Assembly: GCA_900555785.1 (NCBI GenBank)
Contig: USMO01000032.1
Coordinates: 1 to 11,343 of the forward strand
Length of the DNA stretch: 11,343 bases
Origin: an uncultured Eubacteriales bacterium
Lineage (GTDB): Bacteria > Bacillota > Clostridia > Oscillospirales > CAG-272
Direction of reading: 5' to 3'
Below are positions 1 through 6,400 of this stretch, piece by piece (position 1 is the stretch's first letter; each line of letters opens with the position of its first letter). The notes beneath the pieces are model-generated. The model was given only the letters and a program-made list of their open reading frames with translations. It ran no database searches and was not told the origin of the DNA. A program made the position numbers and the translations under genes.

Positions 1-210
1 CTGTGCCTGGCAGACCGGCTGAATGCTGCCTCTGCGGGGAGCTGCCGCCCTGCCGTGCTGCGGAACGCGACCTACAATCAGGAACTTGCGCCGCATTCGC
101 TGCTGCTGGAAATCGGATCTGCCGGAAACACCGTGGAAGAAGCGGTCGAGGCTGCAACACGGGTTGGGCAGGTGTTGGCAGACCTGATCTGCAACCGCCC
201 TGCCCAATAG
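1..210 (+). CDS. spoIIP: Stage II sporulation protein P (SpoIIP), C-terminal fragment
   Basis: The reading frame is open from the first base and ends with TAG at 208-210, giving the last 69 residues of a protein that starts outside the window. The visible part contains YNQELAPHSLLLEIG (codons 25-39) followed by NTVEEA (codons 43-48). This is the characteristic end of SpoIIP, the zinc-dependent N-acetylmuramoyl-L-alanine amidase that works with SpoIID to degrade septal peptidoglycan during forespore engulfment. The Glu in LLLEIG (codon 37) matches the conserved catalytic-type glutamate near the end of amidase_3-like folds. The final helix, rich in Ala and Val, is also usual for the family. The zinc ligands and the N-terminal membrane anchor are not visible. 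The gene converges on the next one with only 10 bases between stops, and I see no intrinsic terminator there. It marks the region as core chromosome of a spore former. Confidence 0.82.
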   Translation: MCLADRLNAASAGSCRPAVLRNATYNQELAPHSLLLEIGSAGNTVEEAVEAATRVGQVLADLICNRPAQ

Positions 211-220
211 GGTATTTTAA

Positions 221-574
221 TTAGGATGCTTTTCTGCTGTTGCTGTTGCGGCGGCGCGGGCGCATTGCCAGATAGGCAAGGAAGAGCAGCCCGGCGGCAA
301 GCAGAAGACTGACAACCGGAGAGAGTCTGCCGCACTCCAGCGAGCCTGCAACACCGACCAATCCGACCAGCGCTCCGGCAGCAACCGCAACGCGCGAGAC
401 ACGGCGCACCGCAGCGGAGCAAAGGAACATCCAAACCGCCCGGAACCAGGCAAACAGGCGCGCGCGAAGTCCATAGAGAACGCTTTGGTGCGGTCTTCCG
501 ATTTCGGCATAAAACGCTTCATAAATTCCGGTATTGGAATGAATCGATGCCATACTTCCGTATTCTCTGTTCAT
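221..574 (-). CDS. Small membrane protein with two C-terminal transmembrane helices, unknown function
   Basis: This 117-residue protein reads leftward. The start is the ATG at 574-572, because AAGGAGGG lies just upstream on the minus strand (about 579-586); a longer open frame extends upstream but has no comparable start signal and overlaps the divergent regulator. Residues 1-45 are polar with aromatics. Residues about 62-80 (VAVAAGALVGLVGVAG core) and 85-104 (VVSLLLAAGLLFLAYLAM core) are two hydrophobic helices separated by a short loop, SLECGRLSP. The protein ends with the very basic tail RPRRRNSNSRK, which by the positive-inside rule would be cytoplasmic. I do not recognise a family. It has its own sigma-A promoter with an operator-like repeat just past the transcription start, and it faces an S24-type repressor gene, so it is probably the target of that repressor. 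Its role is unknown. Confidence 0.7.
   Translation of the reverse strand: MNREYGSMASIHSNTGIYEAFYAEIGRPHQSVLYGLRARLFAWFRAVWMFLCSAAVRRVSRVAVAAGALVGLVGVAGSLECGRLSPVVSLLLAAGLLFLAYLAMRPRRRNSNSRKAS
525..540. promoter_or_regulatory. Operator-like inverted repeat inside the membrane-protein gene
   Basis: ATTCCGGTATTGGAAT is an inverted repeat with 5-bp arms (ATTCC/GGAAT) and a 6-bp centre. It lies about 34-50 bp inside the minus-strand coding sequence. It matches the repeat at 590-605 at 15 of 16 bases, and its centre is 65 bp from that one, about six helical turns. It is probably an auxiliary site for the neighbouring S24-type repressor. Confidence 0.5.
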
Positions 575-588
575 AAAACGCCCTCCTT

Positions 589-606
589 GATTCCGGTTTT
601 GGAATC
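589..606. promoter_or_regulatory. Operator-like inverted repeat at the start of the minus-strand transcript
   Basis: GATTCCGGTTTTGGAATC has 6-bp arms (GATTCC/GGAATC) around a 6-bp centre. It lies just downstream of the expected transcription start of the minus-strand promoter (-10 box at 617-622) and just upstream of the ribosome binding site of the small membrane protein. A repressor bound here would block initiation or early elongation. The XRE/S24 protein encoded on the other side is the obvious candidate. Confidence 0.6.
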
Positions 607-616
607 TTACGCTGAC

Positions 617-645
617 AGTATACCACATTCTTCGCGCTTTGTCAA
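617..645 (-). promoter_or_regulatory. Sigma-A-type promoter for the small membrane protein
   Basis: On the minus strand TTGACA (645-640) is followed by a 17-base spacer and TATACT (622-617). TGG directly precedes the -10 box, giving an extended -10. The -35 element is perfect and the -10 differs from consensus at one base. The transcript would begin around 610 and meet the operator-like repeat at once. Confidence 0.8.
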
Positions 646-686
646 GAGGTTTTTTCCAAAAAAAGAAAATATTTTTGCGAACCCCC

Positions 687-715
687 TTTACAAAACGGTT
701 TTTGTGTGATATAAT
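687..715 (+). promoter_or_regulatory. Sigma-A-type promoter for the XRE/S24 regulator
   Basis: TTTACA (687-692), a 17-base spacer and a perfect TATAAT (710-715) preceded by TGA (extended -10). It is placed correctly for the regulator gene that begins at 746. It stands back to back with the minus-strand promoter, with an A/T-rich stretch between them. Confidence 0.78.
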
Positions 716-716
716 A

Positions 717-732
717 GTACCAGAATCGGAAT
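717..732. promoter_or_regulatory. Degenerate operator-like site at the regulator's own transcription start
   Basis: GTACCAGAATCGGAAT matches the reverse complement of the 590-605 repeat at 12 of 16 positions; the CGGAAT half is intact and the other arm is degenerate. It begins one base after the -10 box, so it would overlap the transcription start. This fits weak autorepression by the S24-type protein, with weaker affinity than the two near-perfect copies at the divergent gene. Confidence 0.42.
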
Positions 733-745
733 GTGGAGGTGGACG

Positions 746-1579
746 ATGGAGACCTATATCGACCGTATTAAATGGATGAAAAGTCAGAAAAAGCTGACGA
801 ACGAGCGCCTGTCGGAGCTTTCCGGCGTTCCGCTGGGGACGCTGAGCAAGCTGCTTGCCGGGATGAACGAATCGCCGAAGCTTTCCAATATCGTGGCAAT
901 CTGCTCGGCGCTGGATTGCTCGGTGGAATATATCGTAACCGGCGCGCCGGAAAATACCAATAACTATACGCTCACCGGCGAGGAGATCGCGCTGATCGAG
1001 GCATACCGAAAGCTGGATTCCTGGGGGCGGTCGCTTGCCGGGGTCGTGATTGCCAAGGAGCGCGAACGCATTGCCGGAGGCGAAACGGTGCCCGCTGCTG
1101 CACCTGCTGTTCCCGCAAAACTCCTGCGCCCGCAGAAGCCCGCCGGTCGGTTCGCCGGGGAGACGCTCATTCGCGGAAAGCGTTCGATTCGGCTGTACGA
1201 CCTGCCGGTGTCTGCCGGTGTTGGCGTGTATCTGGATGACGCGAGAAGCGAAAAAATTTCCGTGCCCGGAAACGAAAAGACTGCCGAGGCAGACTACGCG
1301 CTCCGCATCAGCGGAAACAGCATGGAGCCGAAATACCATGACGGCGATATTCTGCTGGTGCAGAATGCGGACGGCGTGGAGATTGGCGAACTTGGCATTT
1401 TCCTGCTTGACGGTTCCGGCTTCTTCAAGAGGTTCGGCGGTGACCGCCTGATTTCGCTCAACCCGGATTACGGACCGATTCTGCTCAAGGATTTCTCCGA
1501 TGTGCAATGCCGAGGGCGCGTAATCGGAAAACTGAGACGGAAAACCGGCCCCAGAACGGCGGGGGAGACGGAAGCGTAA
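746..1579 (+). CDS. XRE-family HTH repressor with S24 (LexA/CI-like) autopeptidase domain
   Basis: This 277-residue protein has two domains. Residues about 5-65 are an XRE-type helix-turn-helix, with KKLTNERLSELSGVPLGTLS at 15-34 covering the recognition region. Residues about 150-262 are an S24 peptidase domain. VSAGVG (155-160) contains the likely Ala157-Gly158 self-cleavage site, ISGNSMEP (188-195) carries the nucleophile Ser192, and GFFKRF (225-230) carries the general-base Lys228. This arrangement is that of LexA and phage CI-type repressors, which cleave themselves when RecA filaments form after DNA damage. The linker (about 66-140) is Ala/Pro-rich. The ATG at 746 is preferred over the in-frame ATG at 731 because GGAGGT (735-740) lies between them at correct spacing. 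The gene has its own promoter and an operator-like repeat at its start. It probably represses itself and the divergent membrane protein. The known Firmicutes LexA box (GAAC...GTTC) is not seen here, so this is likely a dedicated regulator, not the global LexA. Confidence 0.85.
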   Translation: METYIDRIKWMKSQKKLTNERLSELSGVPLGTLSKLLAGMNESPKLSNIVAICSALDCSVEYIVTGAPENTNNYTLTGEEIALIEAYRKLDSWGRSLAGVVIAKERERIAGGETVPAAAPAVPAKLLRPQKPAGRFAGETLIRGKRSIRLYDLPVSAGVGVYLDDARSEKISVPGNEKTAEADYALRISGNSMEPKYHDGDILLVQNADGVEIGELGIFLLDGSGFFKRFGGDRLISLNPDYGPILLKDFSDVQCRGRVIGKLRRKTGPRTAGETEA

Positions 1580-1715
1580 GCATTTCTCATATTAAAGGAA
1601 GATAAAGGTTTCGATGGCGTAAAATAGAGACACGACGCAGGTGTGTGCTTTTGTGACATCACAGGTAGGATTTGGAAAGATTTTGTAAATCCATAAAATT
1701 TTTTTCAAAAAGCCC

Positions 1716-1744
1716 TTGACAAACGCTGCAGAGTGTGGTATAAT
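1716..1744 (+). promoter_or_regulatory. Sigma-A-type promoter of the riboswitch-led operon
   Basis: Perfect TTGACA (1716-1721), a 17-base spacer and perfect TATAAT (1739-1744) preceded by TGG (extended -10). A T-tract at 1698-1705 and A-run at 1707-1711 lie upstream. Transcription should begin near 1751, so the leader is about 170 nt and contains the riboswitch and terminator. The 136 bases from the regulator stop (1579) to this promoter hold no gene that I can support. Confidence 0.87.
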
Positions 1745-1763
1745 GCCAGTATCAAAAGTGAAT

Positions 1764-1835
1764 CGTTGGCAAAACCGTCGTGAGGCGGCGACGCAAAGCC
1801 TTGGAACTTTCCAATGGGAAGTTAGCCCGGTTGCA
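1764..1835 (+). ncRNA. GEMM / class-I cyclic-di-GMP-type riboswitch aptamer
   Basis: The leader carries the conserved elements of the GEMM aptamer in order. GGCAAAACC spans 1768-1776. A P2-type stem, CCGTC (1775-1779) with GGCGG (1784-1788), is capped by the GNRA tetraloop GTGA. The signature GACGCAAAGCC is at 1790-1800. A short hairpin follows, TTGG/CCAA (1801-1804/1811-1814). The aptamer closes with TAGCCCGGTTGC at 1823-1834. GEMM-I RNAs bind cyclic di-GMP, and a subset bind cyclic GMP-AMP; I cannot separate the two by eye. Class members often precede genes for adhesion, pili, chemotaxis and matrix, which fits the surface-protein operon downstream. The last conserved block is also the 5' arm of the terminator, so aptamer folding and termination exclude each other. 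The exact 5' limit is uncertain by several bases. Confidence 0.85.
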
Positions 1836-1885
1836 TGTTTAGCACAGTACAATTGTACTGTGCTATGGGTGCAACCGGGCTTTTT
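1824..1885 (+). terminator. Riboswitch-controlled intrinsic terminator
   Basis: AGCCCGGTTGCA (1824-1835) pairs perfectly with TGCAACCGGGCT (1870-1881) and is followed by a run of T (1881-1885). The apical part contains a further perfect palindrome at 1840-1865, so the hairpin continues as a second long stem above an internal loop of TGTT/TGGG. The 5' arm is part of the riboswitch aptamer. A ligand-bound aptamer would hold this strand and prevent the terminator, predicting expression ON with ligand. Confidence 0.88.
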
Positions 1886-1919
1886 GTGCGGAATTGAACG
1901 CGGTAAAGGAGGATGAAAC

Positions 1920-3440
1920 ATGGCGACCAACAATCAAAACAATCGGATCGGCTCTTTTGCCGCAATCAACGGGGGTGTTATTGAGGGCTGTTCTGCGAAC
2001 GTGAAGCTGCGCGGCTGTCCGAACGGCGCGGGGTTCGTGTTCGGGAACAGCGGGGTGGTGAAAAATTCGGTCTCTCTGAAGCTGGGCAGCGGAAAGGGCG
2101 TGACCGGCTTTTACAAGCGCAACACCGGAACGGTGAACGCCTGCGCGTACCTTGCAAACCCGCACAAACGCCAGATCGACCGAAACGGCAATGTGCTGGT
2201 TAAGACCGGAAACCCCGAATGTTTCCTGCCGACCGGGCTGCCGTCCGACCAGGTGTACCACAAGCTGGGGCTGCAGAACCTGTGGAAGAACGCTCGCGGC
2301 AAGAACGGTTTCGTTCTGGAGCCGGACAAGCTGCGCAACAAGACCGTGCTGTTCGGCGCGAAGGACCAGATCGTGTCCATCCGGACGCAGGCAGACCTTG
2401 TGCGCATCATCAAAACCATCAATTCGGGCGACCGCGCGGCTGCCTCGGCGAACTACCTGCTGGAGGCGAACCTGAATATGCACGGCGCAAAGCTGGAGCC
2501 GATCGGGCTTTCGGAAGCGCTGCCGTTCAGCGGAAACTTTGACGGAAACGGCAAAACGATCTTCAATTTCAAAATCGACTGCTCCGGGATGGAGTACGGC
2601 GGGTTCTTCGGCTACACGAAGAATGCGAAGATTGCAAACCTGACGGTTGACTACATCCTGGGGGGCAAGCGCGGAATCGTGACCGGCGGCATGGTCGGCA
2701 ACGCGGTTGGCGGCGGGATTGCAAACTGCCATGTACGCATCGGCATGACGCCGGGTGCGTGCGCGGGCGGGTTTGTCGGCAAGAACACCGGATACATTCA
2801 GAACTGTTTTGTCTGCGGCAGCGTTACGGGACCGATTCCGGTCATGCCGATTGCGGTGAGCGCGGCGGCGCTGGTGCTGGCGGCAGGCATTACGACCGGT
2901 GTCGTGGTGGTCAAGAAGCTGACCGGCGACACGGTGTTCCACCCGGAGGTCATCGACCCGAACCAGAGGCCGGCGCCGCCGGAAAAGGACCAGCCCGATC
3001 CGCTGCCGGCAGGGACAAGCCGGCTCAGCATCCGGCTGAACCAGGAGGTCAGCATCAGCTACTCCACGGGCGTTGGGCAGATGAATTACGTCAATCCGGC
3101 GTCCAGCACGCAGGACATGGTGATTCGGATGTGCATTTCGGACGCGGAGCTGACGCGGGCGGGCATTGATCCGGTGAAAACCAAGGTCCGCACGCAGGCG
3201 GAAATTGATGCCGAGGGCTACGACCCGGAAAAGGCGATGACAACGCTGTATCAGTCCGGGCGGGTGCAAATCGGCTACCAGCTGGAATACTGCAAGATTA
3301 CGGCGCTGCCGAGCGGAGACAAGCTGCCGGTTGGGGAATACAAAACGGTGATGATCATCGAGGCGTATGACCCGAAAACGAATGAAAAATCGATCGTCAA
3401 CGCACAGGCAGAGATGACGATCAAGGTCGTGGACCGGTAA
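1920..3440 (+). CDS. GLUG-repeat protein with a central transmembrane helix and C-terminal beta domain
   Basis: This is the first gene after the riboswitch, 506 residues, with AAAGGAGG at 1905-1912 fixing the start. There is no N-terminal signal peptide. Residues 11-78 and 205-302 contain GLUG-like repeats such as GFVFGNSGVVKNSVSL (38-53), GGFFGYTKNAKIANLTV (227-243), GGMVGNAVGGGIANC (256-270) and GGFVGKNTGYIQNC (283-296); FDGNGKTIFNF at 207-217 is the usual entry to such a beta-helix. Residues about 306-331 form one hydrophobic helix followed by KK. A Pro-rich linker (340-364) leads to a C-terminal beta domain (about 366-504) with VNPAS at 391-395 and LPVGEYKTV at 469-477. GLUG repeats are known in secreted adhesins and IgA-peptidase-like proteins. 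The missing signal peptide makes topology unclear: the helix could act as a signal anchor, though the KK on its C-side argues for the C-terminus inside. The last gene of the operon has a related C-terminal domain. Confidence 0.8.
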   Translation: MATNNQNNRIGSFAAINGGVIEGCSANVKLRGCPNGAGFVFGNSGVVKNSVSLKLGSGKGVTGFYKRNTGTVNACAYLANPHKRQIDRNGNVLVKTGNPECFLPTGLPSDQVYHKLGLQNLWKNARGKNGFVLEPDKLRNKTVLFGAKDQIVSIRTQADLVRIIKTINSGDRAAASANYLLEANLNMHGAKLEPIGLSEALPFSGNFDGNGKTIFNFKIDCSGMEYGGFFGYTKNAKIANLTVDYILGGKRGIVTGGMVGNAVGGGIANCHVRIGMTPGACAGGFVGKNTGYIQNCFVCGSVTGPIPVMPIAVSAAALVLAAGITTGVVVVKKLTGDTVFHPEVIDPNQRPAPPEKDQPDPLPAGTSRLSIRLNQEVSISYSTGVGQMNYVNPASSTQDMVIRMCISDAELTRAGIDPVKTKVRTQAEIDAEGYDPEKAMTTLYQSGRVQIGYQLEYCKITALPSGDKLPVGEYKTVMIIEAYDPKTNEKSIVNAQAEMTIKVVDR

Positions 3441-3476
3441 GAGTCCGGAGACGGCGCACGAAAGGAGGTGGGAAGC

Positions 3477-6400
3477 ATGAAAACAAGCCGGAAACAGCTG
3501 CTGAAGCGGTTGGGCTGCGCGTTCCTCGCGTTTGTAATGGTCCTGGGGACCGTTCTGACCATTCCGTTCGTGTTTGAGCTTCCCATTTTTGCGGCGGCGG
3601 ATGAAACTTTCACCAGCGGTGCGGTGTTGATTGATTCCCATTACAACGGAAAAAATATCCTGATTCGGGGCAAAGATGTCTTTTCGGTGACCGTTGTCGG
3701 CGCAACCGGGGTCAACATCATTTTTGAGAATGTCACGATGGACCGGCGGTATGGAACCGATGAAAAAAAAGGCTCCACAATTCCCGGGCTTTATGACGTT
3801 TCGGTCGCTTTGGGGTGGCAGTCTTCTGCAAACAGCCAATACTATATCTCCACCAGCCCGCTTTTCATCACGAAAAACTCGAGTGTTACCGTTGCATTTC
3901 GCGGCGAAAACAATTTTTATGCCGGGACGAACAACTGCACGGTTAACAATAGCAATGTTTATACGGCGAAAGTGGATGGCGGCGGGATGGCCGGCGTGCA
4001 GGTGGACGCCGGTTCCAGCCTGACGATTGCCCCAAGCAGCGGTGTTTTGAACGCTTACGGTGGCTATTATGTGGATGACGACAATTCAAATAATGTTCCG
4101 AACACGACCCTTTACAAAGAGGATGGCAATGGGTATGGCTATCCTGCGGGAAGCTGGCAAAATCATACCGGCGGCGGCGCAGGAATCGGCGGCGGCGCAA
4201 CGGACCTTGTGGAACAAGCAAGTAGCGAGGATTATACTGCCGGAACTCCCGGAACCATTACCATCAACGGCGGCATTATCAATGCCTACGGCGGGCATCA
4301 GGCTGCGGGCATCGGGGGCGGCGTGAACGGTGCTGCAACCAGTACGAAGATTACGATTAACGGCGGCACTGTGACTGCAAAGGGCGGGCGCTGGGCAGCC
4401 GGAATCGGAGACGGAGATTCGTTACAGGCAAATTATACAACCTGTTTTGCGAATTCCTATACCATTGAAATCAACGGTGGAACGGTTGATGCAATCGGCG
4501 GTGTTGCGTGTCCCGGAATCGGTACTACGGATAATATCAGTGGCGGTGACGGGTTAAGAGGTCGATTGTCAAATTCAGGACTTTTGATTCACCTGTATGG
4601 CGGAAGCGTTCGTGCACGTTCCGGATACCCGGATGGATTCAATCCAACAACCGGTGTCAACACGAAAAACAAAACCAGCGCGGCGGCTGCCATTGGTGCC
4701 GGAAATGACACGAAAATGGTTGCGCAAACAATCTATATCAAATCGGGTATGGAGATCATCGCATCCGGATTCGGAAACTATGCTATTAACGAGGACGGTA
4801 CGCTCGGCGCAGATTCCGAGACAACACCGAACATCACTGCAGAGCAGGCACGCCTTTACAATGGACGTTTCCCGAATTTAACATCAAAGGATAACCGTGT
4901 TTTTACGCTGTACGAAGAAATGCGAGAGCTGATTACAGTAACGCACAACGGAAAAAAATACGAAGGCGAAAGTATCAAATTTATTTCGCAACCGACCGAC
5001 GGAACCGCGGGGGATATTTACTACTACGATTCCGATGAAATGGTCCTGTTGGACAAAGATAAAAACGTGATTGCCTGGGGACATGAAGACCAGCAGCTGA
5101 TTGCAGATTGTTTTAGCAAGAATCATCTGACGGTTTATGCGGAAGAAGGAAAGTCAACCGTTATAAAAACGGTAACTGCCCCAAGTTACTTCCGCTCAAT
5201 TGCGCTGACTCTTCCGGACCCTGCAAAACACGGAGGTCTGTATGCGCTGCGCATTCCGACATCACAGGTCACCTCTGATGTGACGCTCCCAACCGATTAT
5301 ATTGACGTTACCATTTCTGCAACCACTGACCAGAATATCTGGGGCAAAATCACCTATCCGTGTCAGTACAATACCGTATTGGATGCTGTATCATCTTCTT
5401 TTATCAAAGTGGATGCTTACAGACAGGCGACGAACGACCAATCAAACGGAATGATTGGCGAGGCATTTCAACGGTCTGTTTTTACCTACACGGTTTATTT
5501 GGATCGGAACGTTTCCAGCGTTTGGATTTATGCGCTTTTCCTGAAAGAAGAGAATGTAACATATGAGGTTTTGCTGACAAACGGTTCGCAAAGAAAGGCA
5601 GAACTGATTGAAAAAAACGGAAATGACGGCTTTGTGTATGCTTATATTTCCGAAGAGGTTGCTATGAAGGGCGATCAGATGGATATTCTCATTCGGAAAA
5701 CCGACACCGGCGGAGAAGCCAATCTTTCAGCACATTCCATCATTTATAAAATTACCTTTATCCGTAAAGCCGAATACACGATCAAGCTTCCGAATCTGGA
5801 CAAGATTTATGACGGCAGGACGGTTAGCCCGAATGTAACGGCTTCGATGGTGGTTGACCAATACGGCGAAGCGGTTGAGACTGTGACGCAGGAGGATCTT
5901 GACAAGATTCGGTTTTCCTACCAGCGTATCAACGGAACAATCAGTACAGAGGATTGCAGCGCGCCGAAAAATGCGGGCACTTATCAGGTGACGGCGGTTA
6001 TCGAAGCGGAGTCTTATACGGCGACCAGCGCGGTAACACCCTTCACCATTTCTAAAAAAACGTTGACAGTCTCCCGTATTGAGAACTATCTGACCTATGT
6101 CACGCGGTCAGAGCTGGAGGAATGGAAGAACGAGGGCACTACGCATCCCTTGGATGTTGCCAAACTCGGCCTGATTGTTCTGGACGGCGTTGTGAACGGG
6201 GACATTGTTGACGTAAGCGTCACGAAAGCTGAATACAACGATCTTTCGATTGGCTATTCCTCCAATAAGATTACGCTGACCGGAGTAACACTGACCGGAG
6301 ACGGAAAGGACAACTACACGATCAGCTCAACGCAGACCGTATTCGGTCAGATCAACTACCGGCTGGACGGTTCAATCTTCCGCAAACCGGATGGCAGTTC

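Noticed and set aside
575..1507. Long minus-strand open frame extending the small membrane protein to 428 residues.
   Set aside because: It runs antisense through the XRE/S24 gene, has the His/Arg-rich look of a shadow frame, and the clear Shine-Dalgarno and promoter fit the start at 574.
1652..1663. TGTGACATCACA, resembling a CRP-type site.
   Set aside because: The half-sites are only 2 bases apart; CRP-family sites need about 6, and the position (over 50 bases upstream of the -35 box) is not informative.
1668..1705. Possible terminator of the XRE/S24 gene: GGATTT/AAATCC followed by a T-run.
   Set aside because: The 6-bp A/T-rich stem with a 13-base loop is weak, and the T-run starts several bases after the stem; it more likely forms the A/T-rich upstream part of the operon promoter.
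1743..1758. A fourth repressor site just after the operon's -10 box.
   Set aside because: Only about 10 of 16 bases match the consensus and neither arm is complete.
1863..3839. 658-residue minus-strand open frame opposite the GLUG-repeat gene.
   Set aside because: Its His/Arg/Val-rich translation without motifs, the strong coding signals on the plus strand and the antisense crossing of the terminator all indicate a shadow of GC-biased codons.
4060..4326. Glycine-rich repeat DNA as a possible CRISPR or tandem repeat.
   Set aside because: Repeats are at the protein level (GGxI/V..GG..AAGIG) with irregular spacing and variable bases inside one continuous reading frame.
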